A stretch of DNA of 30,889 nt from NCBI GenBank assembly GCA_036746875.1, contig DAIODI010000007.1:1-30889 (forward strand), in the 5' to 3' direction. Below the pieces are notes generated by a model. That model was not told the DNA's origin. It searched no databases and saw only the letters and a list, made by a program, of their open reading frames with translations. Source of the stretch: DAIODI01 sp036746875 (lineage in GTDB: Bacteria; Pseudomonadota; Alphaproteobacteria; Rhizobiales; Aestuariivirgaceae). Positions 24,289 to 30,889 of this stretch are shown here, piece after piece. The position numbers and the translations under genes were made by a program. Position 1 is the first letter of the stretch; every line of letters begins with the position of its first letter.

Positions 24289-25710
24289 TCAGCAGGAACG
24301 GCTGGCCGATCCCTTGATCACGCGCCGCCGGTAGACCGTCGAGGGCGCAACCCCAAGCATCCGCGCGGCGCGCGGGACGCTTCCACCGCACGCCGCAATT
24401 GCCCGCTCGATGGCGCCGCGCTGCAAATCCCTGAGCCCACCCTGCGTTTCGGCGCACAGCGCCCGCAGCGGCGGAACGGCGTAGTCGGCGAGGGCGTCAA
24501 GCGCGGCGTGATCGATGCGGATCGCGTCCCCGCCAAGCCCCAGCATCGCGGCCTCGATCGTGTCGCCGTCGTTCAGCACGACTGCCTGCCGGATGGCGTT
24601 CTGGAGTTCGCGCACATTGCCGGGCCAGGGGTGAGACAGCAGCGCCTGGTCGGCGTCCGGCGTGAACCGGCTGAACGCCTTGCCCTCCTCCGCCGCCATG
24701 CGGGCAAGGCAGGCGCGCGCAATCGCCAGTACATCGTCGCCGCGCGTCCGCAGCGGCGGCAGATGCACCGGCAGCACATTCAGCCGGAAGTACAGGTCCT
24801 CGCGGAAGCGGCCGGCGCGCACCTCGGCGAGCGGCGCACGGTTGGTGGCGCACACGATCCGCACATCCACCCGCTCCGCCAGGGTCGAGCCCACAGGCTG
24901 CACCACGCCGGTTTCAAGCACGCGCAGGAGCTTGGGCTGCAACGCCGCATCGAGCTCGCAGATCTCGTCGAGAAACAGCGTGCCGCCGTGCGCGGCCCGC
25001 GCCGCGCCCGGCCGGTCAGCGATGGCGCCGGTGAACGCGCCGCGCACATGGCCGAAGACCTCCGATTCCATGAGGTCGCGCGGGATTGCGCCGCAGTTCA
25101 GCGCCACGAACGGACCGCCGGCGCGGGGCCCGAGCTCGTGGACGGCCGCCGCCGCCAGCTCCTTGCCGGTGCCGGTCTCCCCGGTGATGAACACGGGCGC
25201 GGCCGACCCGGCGATCGCGCGCAGGCGGCGGTGCACGTCGAGCATCGCCAGCGACGATCCAACGAAGCCGCAAAATCCGTCCACCGCAGGCCCCAGACCG
25301 GGCGCCGGCGCGGCGGCCCCTTCCGCGCGCCGCCGCGAGTCGCACGCCGCCGTCACGGCCGCATCCAGCGCCGCCCGCAAGCGGTCACGCGACAACGGCT
25401 TCACCAAGTAGTCGGCGGCCCCGGCGCGCATCGCCGCCACCGCTTGCGCGATCGAGCCGTTGGCGCTCACCGCCACGACCGGCGCGCCGGCCCGGCTGGA
25501 GATCTCGGCGAGGAGCTTCAGGTCGCCGGCGCCGGGCAATGCCGGGTCGAGCAACACCACATCGAGCGCGCGGGCGGCGGCGCGGGCGCGAACCTGGTCG
25601 ATCTCCGTTGCGCAATGGACCTCGTGGCCGTCGGCTTCGAGCATGACCCGGGTGAGCCGGGCGAGCGGCGCGACGGTCTCGGCGACGAGGATGCGAAGCC
25701 GCGTGCTCAT
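24289..25710 (-). CDS. Sigma-54-dependent response regulator, NtrC type
   Basis: This 473-residue protein activates sigma-54 RNA polymerase. The receiver domain (1-118) keeps phosphoacceptor D55 (LLDPALPG), S82 and K104, but the usual acidic pair is E11-T12 (LVAET) instead of two acidic residues. The AAA+ domain (about 145-375) is complete, with Walker A GETGTGKE (177-184), the sigma-54 contact loop GAFTGA (224-229), Walker B LFLDEI and arginine residues in RFREDLYFRLN. A Fis-type helix-turn-helix (about 428-462) ends the protein. ATG 25710 is set by the ATGA overlap with the REC-HPt gene. It is probably the output of a phosphorelay, as with Vibrio LuxO or Caulobacter TacA; its target promoters are unknown. 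Confidence 0.9.
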   Translation of the reverse strand: MSTRLRILVAETVAPLARLTRVMLEADGHEVHCATEIDQVRARAAARALDVVLLDPALPGAGDLKLLAEISSRAGAPVVAVSANGSIAQAVAAMRAGAADYLVKPLSRDRLRAALDAAVTAACDSRRRAEGAAAPAPGLGPAVDGFCGFVGSSLAMLDVHRRLRAIAGSAAPVFITGETGTGKELAAAAVHELGPRAGGPFVALNCGAIPRDLMESEVFGHVRGAFTGAIADRPGAARAAHGGTLFLDEICELDAALQPKLLRVLETGVVQPVGSTLAERVDVRIVCATNRAPLAEVRAGRFREDLYFRLNVLPVHLPPLRTRGDDVLAIARACLARMAAEEGKAFSRFTPDADQALLSHPWPGNVRELQNAIRQAVVLNDGDTIEAAMLGLGGDAIRIDHAALDALADYAVPPLRALCAETQGGLRDLQRGAIERAIAACGGSVPRAARMLGVAPSTVYRRRVIKGSASRSC

Positions 25711-26483
25711 GCCGGTCCCCGCGCCTTGCGCGCCGTGGGATTCGAGGCGCCGCGCGCGTCGGCGGCGGCGAGCGTGGCTTTCAGCACGGCCGAGCACAGG
25801 TCGGTGAGGTCACGCGACAACTCCAGCGCCGCATGGCGGCGCGCCTGCGTTTCGAGGTCGCCGGCAAGCCGCGCCACCTCGGGCGATCCGAAGGTGGCGG
25901 CGACGCCCTGGAGCTGGTGAGCGACCGCGCGAACCTCGGCGATATCGCCGCACTCGCGCGCCTGAACCAGGCGCATCGACATCGCCCGCATTTCGCGCAC
26001 GGCGAGCGAGGCGAGCGCCCGCCACTGGCTGTCCGGCAGCGGCGAGGCCCGGGCGACGGACCTTGCCATGTCGCCAGCCGTCGCGACCGCCTGGGCCAGC
26101 CTGTCGCGCGTGGCGGGCTTGGCCATGGAGCGGTCGAACAGGCCGGCGGGCGCGCCGGGCACCGAACCGTCCACGTATCCCGAGAGCGCTACGATGATCG
26201 CGTTGCAGGCGGGCGCCGGCATCTGCCGGATACACTTGGCCGTTGCGACGCCATCCAGTCCCGGAAGCCCGATGTCGAGGAACACGATCTTCGCGGGCCG
26301 CTCGTCCAGCGCCGTCAGCGCGGCCTCGCCATCGCCCACGGCCTCGACATCGCAACCGATTCGCCGCAGCAGCGCCGCCGTGAGCGCCCGCGCCGCTGGG
26401 GAATCCTCCACCAGCAGCACCGGAACCGGACCGCCGTTGACCTCGCCGTCGCCGCCGTCGCGCGGGACCGTTTGTACACGCAT
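25707..26483 (-). CDS. Receiver-HPt phosphotransfer protein
   Basis: This 258-residue cytoplasmic protein has an N-terminal receiver domain (about 20-140) with acidic pair E26-D27, phosphoacceptor D70 (FLDIGLPGLDG), S101 and K122, all canonical. A C-terminal histidine phosphotransfer domain (about 155-240) carries the likely phospho-histidine H189 in AVAHQLQGVAATFG. There is no kinase or DNA-binding domain, so it should pass phosphate between an unlinked sensor kinase and another receiver. The obvious partner is the overlapping sigma-54 regulator. ATG 26483 is preferred; GTG 26489 is two codons upstream and neither has a good Shine-Dalgarno sequence. Confidence 0.88.
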   Translation of the reverse strand: MRVQTVPRDGGDGEVNGGPVPVLLVEDSPAARALTAALLRRIGCDVEAVGDGEAALTALDERPAKIVFLDIGLPGLDGVATAKCIRQMPAPACNAIIVALSGYVDGSVPGAPAGLFDRSMAKPATRDRLAQAVATAGDMARSVARASPLPDSQWRALASLAVREMRAMSMRLVQARECGDIAEVRAVAHQLQGVAATFGSPEVARLAGDLETQARRHAALELSRDLTDLCSAVLKATLAAADARGASNPTARKARGPA

Positions 26484-26549
26484 CGCCACTCACCACGGGG
26501 ATCGTCAAACCGCTTCGGCGGCGCGCCGGCCGCCGGCGCCGCGTCCCCT

Positions 26550-26568
26550 TCCCCGACTGTGCCGGGGA
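26550..26568 (-). terminator. Stem-loop between manC and the REC-HPt gene
   Basis: TCCCCG (26550-26555) and CGGGGA (26563-26568) form a 6-bp stem with a 7-base loop, 17 bases past the manC stop. No U tract follows on the minus strand. It may reduce read-through from manC into the phosphorelay genes. The rest of this 101-base gap is GC-rich self-complementary sequence. Confidence 0.35.
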
Positions 26569-26584
26569 GTGGTGAACGGACGGT

Positions 26585-27658
26585 TTACCGGCCCCCCCGA
26601 TCCTTTCGGTCCTGCAAGGCCTCGGCGATATGCCTGACCTCCTGGGCGCGATCCTTCGGCATCACGATCACCGCCTCGCCGGTGTTGACCACCACGACGT
26701 TGTCGAGGCCGATCACCGCCGTCGTCGGGCCGAGGCTGCGGACGTATGAACCGGAGACGTCGTGCAGGAGCACATCGCCGCCGGTGACGTTCCCTGCCGC
26801 GTCCTTGGCGGCGACCCGCCACACCGCGTCCCACGCGCCGACGTCGCTCCAACCGGGATCGACCGGAACCACGGCGGCGCGGGTGGTGCGCTCCATCACG
26901 GCGTAGTCGATGGAGATCGACTTCACGGCAAGGAACGCGTCGGGGGCGGGCGCCAGCGCGCCGCCCTCGTTGGTCGCGCCCGCCAGCGCCGCCTGGCAGG
27001 CGCCGAGCAGCGCCGGCTCGAGCCTCTGAAGTTCGCCAAGCACGGCGTCGGCCGCAAACAGGAACATGCCGCTGTTCCACACGTAGCCGCCTTCGGCCAG
27101 CATGGCCGCGGCGCGCTCCCGCGCCGGCTTCTCGATGAAACGCTCGACCATGAACGCGCCAGCCACCCCGTCGATCCCGGCGCCCTTCCTGATGTAGCCG
27201 TAACTGGTGGCCGCAGCGGACGGGGCGACGCCGAAGGTGACGAGGGCGCCCTGGCGCGCGACCTGCGCGGCGATGTCGATGGCGGCGTCCAGCGCCGCCG
27301 GCTGCGTGATCACGTGGTCGGACGGCAGCACGAGGAGAAGAGCGCCCAGATTGTCGCGGCGGGCGAGCAGCGCGGCGAGCGCAATCGCCGGCGCGGTGTT
27401 GCGCCCGGCGGGTTCAAGCAGGGTCGCCGCGACCGGCAAACCCGCCAGCGCCTCGGCGATCAGCCGCGCCTGCGCCGCGGCGCCGACGATGATCGGCGTA
27501 TTGAACCGGGCGGCGTCGGCGACGCGCAGCGCGGTTTGCCTGAGCAGGCTGTCGTCGCCTGCCACCGGCTGGAACGGCTTCGGCCGGGCGTCCGTGGATA
27601 ATGGCCAAAGCCGCGTGCCGGACCCGCCCGCGAGGATGACGGGTGTGATCTTCGGCAT
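26585..27658 (-). CDS. manC: Mannose-1-phosphate guanylyltransferase
   Basis: This 357-residue nucleotidyltransferase makes GDP-mannose from mannose-1-phosphate and GTP for exopolysaccharide, LPS or glycan synthesis. The pyrophosphorylase motif GGSGTRLWPLS lies at 11-21. It is followed by PSDH (112-115), FIEKP (174-178) and WNSGMF (194-199), all typical of the ManC/CpsB family. It lacks the C-terminal mannose-6-phosphate isomerase domain of the bifunctional 470-residue form, so it is the single-function short type. ATG 27658 is chosen over ATG 27673 because GAGGA lies 8 bases upstream. It is 31 bases downstream of the cyclase gene, on the same strand. Confidence 0.93.
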   Translation of the reverse strand: MPKITPVILAGGSGTRLWPLSTDARPKPFQPVAGDDSLLRQTALRVADAARFNTPIIVGAAAQARLIAEALAGLPVAATLLEPAGRNTAPAIALAALLARRDNLGALLLVLPSDHVITQPAALDAAIDIAAQVARQGALVTFGVAPSAAATSYGYIRKGAGIDGVAGAFMVERFIEKPARERAAAMLAEGGYVWNSGMFLFAADAVLGELQRLEPALLGACQAALAGATNEGGALAPAPDAFLAVKSISIDYAVMERTTRAAVVPVDPGWSDVGAWDAVWRVAAKDAAGNVTGGDVLLHDVSGSYVRSLGPTTAVIGLDNVVVVNTGEAVIVMPKDRAQEVRHIAEALQDRKDRGGR

Positions 27659-27689
27659 GGGCGCGATCCTCATGAACGAATGGCGGAAT

Positions 27690-29552
27690 CTATTGTGCTG
27701 CAACCGGCGCGCTGGCTTCGGGCTGGCGCAGGCGCACGATCTCGACCGCGCCGGTGATGCCGCGCACCCGGTGGCGGCCGATGGAGTCGAAGACGGCCGG
27801 GTCGAGATGGCGAGCGGTGTCTCCGCTGGCGACGATGGTCGTTCCGCGGCCTGGCTGGCGATAGCTCCTGGCGAACTGTTCGAGGCGCTGGGCGATGTTC
27901 ACCGTGACGCCGACAACCGTGTAGTTGAGCCGGTCGGCAGCGCCGATGTTGCCGACGATGACCGGGCCGGTGTGCAGGCCGATCCGCAGGCCGATCGGCC
28001 GCTGCCCGCCGGCGATGCGCTGGCGGTTGTCCGCGTCGAGCGCGTTCGCGATGGCCAGCGCGGCGCTGGCCGCGGCGCGCGCTGTCGCGGCCGGATCGTC
28101 GTCGCGCGCGATCCAGAACGCCATCATGCCGTCGCCCATGTACTTGTCGACGAGACCGCCCTGCCGTTCCACCTCGCCGGCCAGCAGCGAGAAGTGGCGG
28201 TTGAGCAGATCGGCCGTCGCCTGCGGGCTAAGGCCCTCCGTCATGTGGGTGTAGCCGGTGATGTCGGTGAAGCACACGGTCGCCATGCGCGCTTCCGAGT
28301 CGAGCCGCGGCTTGCCTTCCGACATCAGCCGGCGGACCAGGCTTTTCGGCACGTAGCGCTCGAACCAGCGCAGCGCCTCGATCATGGCGTTGAACGAGCG
28401 CGCCTGATCGTCGATCTCGCGGATGGCGCTGGTCGGGATCCGTTCGACCCGGTCGAAGGCGAGATCGCCGACCGGGCGGGCGACGGCCGCGAGCTTGCCG
28501 ATCGGCCGGGCAAGGCGGCCCGCCGCAAACACGGCCACGCCGACGCTGGCGAGCAACGCCGCCAGTCCGGCGAGGCCCGACAGAGTGAGCCGATCCAGTT
28601 CGGGGCCGGCGGCGCGCTCGGACAGATATGCCCCTACGACAAGGTCGAGGCCCGGAAAGGCCGGGAGAGGCTTGGTGATGGCGATCCAGTCCTGCCCTCG
28701 AAGATTGTCGACCACCCGCACCGTGACGCCTTCCGGCAGCGCGCCACGGAACAGGTCGACCTCTTCTGCGCCGGCGAGGTTCCGGATCACCTCGTCGCCG
28801 ATCTCCGCGCGCGAGACGATCGGATTCGTCCCGGACGTGGGCGGCGCGCCGCCCGCGAGCAGATTGTGGCCGATCACCCGGTCGCCGGAAAACACGAACG
28901 CCGTCAGATCCTGCCGCGCGGAGAAATCAGCGGCGAAGCGCGAGATGCTGGTAACGCTCACCGCCAGCAGTACGACGCCCCTGAACTCGCCGCGCGCGAA
29001 CACCGGGGCGTGGGCGGAGATGTAGCTGTCGCCGCCGCGCTCGACGAACTGCGCCTGAAACCAGTAGGAGCCCCGCTCGGAGCGTGCGCGCTCGACCGCG
29101 CGTTTCAGGAGCGCGTCGGACCGGGCGTCGCGGCTGGCGAACTCCAGCAAGCCGGACTCGTCGCGAAACGCGATGTACTGGCGCAGATCCGCCGAGACGA
29201 ACTGCGCGGCGTCCACTTGCGGGGAGGCGGCGAGCGAACCGATCAGCAGCGGCTCGAGAACCGATGCGGACGGTGACTCTGGCCCGGAACGCTCGGCGAT
29301 GAGACGGGCGAGGACGTCCGCGGCGCGTTTCGCCGGGGCGAGGTTGCTGGTCACTTCCGCCTCCAGCCGGTCGACGAGCAGCACCGTCTTGTCGCGCAGC
29401 AGATCGGTGGTGTTGCGCGCCCCGGCGATGAAGCTGATCGCCAGCACGAGTCCGACGGACAGGGCGACCAGCAGCGCCGCCCCGCCGCCGAGCGCCAGGG
29501 CGATGGGGACGCCGCTGCGGCCTTGGGCGGGATTGCTGGCCGGCGGCGTCAG
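27690..29552 (-). CDS. Membrane class III adenylate cyclase, probable CTG start
   Basis: With the CTG start this is a 620-residue sensor cyclase making cAMP. A membrane helix (15-45) leads to a periplasmic sensor region (about 50-315, Cache-like by layout), a second helix (about 322-345), a HAMP linker (346-400) and a class III cyclase domain (about 418-600). Metal-binding D430 (FTDI) and D474 (GDG), K470, T545 and the transition-state pair N552/R556 are present. The Lys/Thr pair points to ATP and class IIIb. The usual GDTVN reads GVTVN (V549). The first ordinary start, GTG 29447, would cut the first helix in half. CTG 29550-29552 overlaps the hutH TGA, with GGGAG 8 bases upstream. A sequencing error is the alternative. 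Confidence 0.85.
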   Translation of the reverse strand: MTPPASNPAQGRSGVPIALALGGGAALLVALSVGLVLAISFIAGARNTTDLLRDKTVLLVDRLEAEVTSNLAPAKRAADVLARLIAERSGPESPSASVLEPLLIGSLAASPQVDAAQFVSADLRQYIAFRDESGLLEFASRDARSDALLKRAVERARSERGSYWFQAQFVERGGDSYISAHAPVFARGEFRGVVLLAVSVTSISRFAADFSARQDLTAFVFSGDRVIGHNLLAGGAPPTSGTNPIVSRAEIGDEVIRNLAGAEEVDLFRGALPEGVTVRVVDNLRGQDWIAITKPLPAFPGLDLVVGAYLSERAAGPELDRLTLSGLAGLAALLASVGVAVFAAGRLARPIGKLAAVARPVGDLAFDRVERIPTSAIREIDDQARSFNAMIEALRWFERYVPKSLVRRLMSEGKPRLDSEARMATVCFTDITGYTHMTEGLSPQATADLLNRHFSLLAGEVERQGGLVDKYMGDGMMAFWIARDDDPAATARAAASAALAIANALDADNRQRIAGGQRPIGLRIGLHTGPVIVGNIGAADRLNYTVVGVTVNIAQRLEQFARSYRQPGRGTTIVASGDTARHLDPAVFDSIGRHRVRGITGAVEIVRLRQPEASAPVAAQ

Positions 29553-30889
29553 GCGCGGCGCTCCCGGTCGAGCAACGGACCGGCGATGCCAGCGAAGGCG
29601 CTCTCGCCAATGAGGCCGCGCGCTGCTTCGATGTCAGGGGTGAACTCGCGGTCCTCGCGCCTGCGCGGCACGCGCGATCGCACCAGCGCGTAAGCCTGCT
29701 CCAGCGGCGCGGAGGTTTTCAGCGGCCGCCGGAAGTCGATGCCGTCGCAGGCCGCCAGCAGTTCGATCGCCACAATGCCCTCGGTGTTGGCGATCATCCG
29801 GTGCAGTCTGAGCGCGCCATGGGTGGCCATCGACACATGGTCCTCCTGGTTGGCCGAGGTGGGAAGCGAATCGACGCTGGCCGGGTGGGCCAGCATCTTG
29901 TTCTCCGCCGCCAGCGCCGCCGCCGTCACATGGGCGATCATGTAGCCCGAATTGAGACCGGGTGTCTCGACGAGGAACGGCGGCAGTTCGGAAATCGTCG
30001 TGTCGGTGAGCTCGGCGATCCGCCGCTCCGAGATCGCGCCGGTCTCGGCGATGGCGAGCGCCATGATGTCGGCGGCGAACGCCACCGGCTCGGCGTGGAA
30101 GTTGCCGCCCGACAGGATGACCCCGTCGGCGGCGAAGACCAGCGGATTGTCGCTCACCCCGTTGGCCTCGATCATCAGGCTCGCCAGCGCGCCGTTCAGG
30201 ATATCGAGCGCCGCGCCCATCACCTGCGGCTGGCAGCGGAAGGAGTACGGGTCCTGAACCTTGTCGTCGCCGTCAAGGTGCGACGCGCGGATTTCGGAGC
30301 CGGCGAGCAGTTGTCTGTACAGCGCCGCCAGGCGAACCTGGCCGGGATGCGGCCGCAGCGCATGGATGCGCGGATCGAACGGCGTGTCGGACCCCTTGAT
30401 GGCGTCGGTCGAGAGCGCGCCCGCCACCACCGCCGCCTGCATCACCCGCTCCGCGCCGAAGGCGGCGGCGAGCGCGAGCGCGGTGGAGACCTGCGTGCCG
30501 TTGAGCAGCGCCAGCCCTTCCCTGGGGCCGAGCGTCAGCGGCGACAGCCCGGCGGCCGCCAGCGCATCCCGCCCCTTCACGCGCCTGCCCGCGAGCAGCG
30601 CCTCGCCCTCGCCAATGAGGACGAGGGACAGGTGGGCGAGCGGCGCGAGGTCGCCGGAGGCGCCCACCGATCCTTGCGAGGGGATGACCGGGAGGATGTC
30701 GGCTTCCAGCATGGCGGCGAGCAGGTCAACGGTGCGGCGGCTGACGCCGGAGTGGCCGCGCGCCAGCGACTTCAGCTTGAGGAGCAGGATCAGCCGGACA
30801 ACGTCGGGCCTGAGGGGTTCGCCGGTGCCCGCCGCATGGGAGCGCACCAGGTTGACCTGGAGGCGCGCGAGGTCGGCGGGGGCGATCCG
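29549..30889 (-). CDS. hutH: Histidine ammonia-lyase, C-terminal part (5' end outside window)
   Basis: This is the last 446 residues of an aromatic amino acid ammonia-lyase that deaminates histidine to urocanate, the first step of the Hut pathway. The Ala-Ser-Gly that forms the MIO cofactor is in GSVGASGDLAPLAH. Other landmarks are LLNGTQVSTA, DPYSFRCQPQVMGA and SANQEDHVSM. The frame is open to the window edge and reads LARLQVNLVRSHAAGTGEPL there, so about 60 residues are missing; a GTG at 30847 is internal. The C-terminus ends at a TGA that overlaps the cyclase start. Tyrosine or phenylalanine lyases share this fold, but the RSHAAG segment favours histidine. No other hut gene is in view. Confidence 0.93.
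   Translation of the reverse strand, partial: RIAPADLARLQVNLVRSHAAGTGEPLRPDVVRLILLLKLKSLARGHSGVSRRTVDLLAAMLEADILPVIPSQGSVGASGDLAPLAHLSLVLIGEGEALLAGRRVKGRDALAAAGLSPLTLGPREGLALLNGTQVSTALALAAAFGAERVMQAAVVAGALSTDAIKGSDTPFDPRIHALRPHPGQVRLAALYRQLLAGSEIRASHLDGDDKVQDPYSFRCQPQVMGAALDILNGALASLMIEANGVSDNPLVFAADGVILSGGNFHAEPVAFAADIMALAIAETGAISERRIAELTDTTISELPPFLVETPGLNSGYMIAHVTAAALAAENKMLAHPASVDSLPTSANQEDHVSMATHGALRLHRMIANTEGIVAIELLAACDGIDFRRPLKTSAPLEQAYALVRSRVPRRREDREFTPDIEAARGLIGESAFAGIAGPLLDRERRA
29550..29565 (-). promoter_or_regulatory. Ribosome-binding site for a CTG start in a CTGA overlap
   Basis: On the minus strand GGGAG (29565 to 29561) is followed by an 8-base spacer and CTG (29552 to 29550), which overlaps the hutH stop TGA (29551 to 29549). 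The geometry is that of an ordinary ATGA-coupled pair with CTG in place of ATG. Confidence 0.5.

Noticed and set aside
24029..24457. Minus-strand 142-codon ORF across the small ORF and the 3' end of the sigma-54 regulator
   Set aside because: It overlaps the conserved Fis domain region in another frame and has no recognisable features.
26520..26550. GC-rich self-complementary run as a specific regulatory site
   Set aside because: It is alternating GGC/GCC sequence that can pair in several ways; at this base composition it is not distinctive.

Overview
This window is GC-rich, densely packed bacterial DNA with the gene style of an alphaproteobacterium, most likely Hyphomicrobiales. The main reasons are the mdh-sucCD-sucAB-lpdA cluster (a layout typical of that class), a Fur-family zur joined to znuCB, an E1 component (SucA) with the rhizobial-type N-terminus, and nested intergenic palindromes of a kind I associate with that order. 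The taxonomic call is inference; there is no rRNA gene in the window.

Layout. (1) 1-8399, plus strand: the end of malate dehydrogenase, both succinyl-CoA synthetase subunits, and the E1, E2 and E3 parts of 2-oxoglutarate dehydrogenase, so half of the TCA cycle in one run. (2) 8512-15582: a minus-strand creatinase/ectoine-hydrolase-type enzyme facing away from a complete dipeptide ABC importer, dppABCDF. (3) 15586-19079, minus strand: zur, znuC, znuB (zinc uptake and its regulator, joined by ATGA overlaps) and then ispG (isoprenoid synthesis). (4) 19176-20628, plus strand: a GNAT acetyltransferase and an Asp/Glu-racemase-superfamily enzyme resembling EutA/maleate isomerase. (5) 20645-23779, minus strand: a diheme cytochrome c, a cytochrome c' and an acyl-CoA synthetase. 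(6) 23780-24260: a 300-base gap with a palindromic repeat, a small hairpin and a CtrA-like box, then an unrecognised 59-residue ORF. (7) 24289-30889, minus strand, five genes: histidine ammonia-lyase (runs off the end), a membrane class III adenylate cyclase, mannose-1-phosphate guanylyltransferase, a receiver-HPt phosphotransfer protein and a sigma-54-dependent response regulator.

The most interesting signals are in the joints between genes. The sucA start appears to use a strong Shine-Dalgarno sequence about 30 nt upstream, brought close by a 7-bp hairpin that also holds a decoy AUG in its loop. The adenylate cyclase has no usual start codon that keeps its first membrane helix whole, but a CTG in a CTGA overlap with the hutH stop has a well-spaced Shine-Dalgarno sequence. 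A nested palindrome family occurs three times, once read as the C-terminal tail of DppF. The REC-HPt plus sigma-54 regulator pair looks like a phosphorelay without a local kinase, and the final receiver has an altered acidic pocket. I found no CRISPR, insertion sequence, phage, tRNA or rRNA. The region is mostly conserved housekeeping and transport genes rather than an obvious accessory island.
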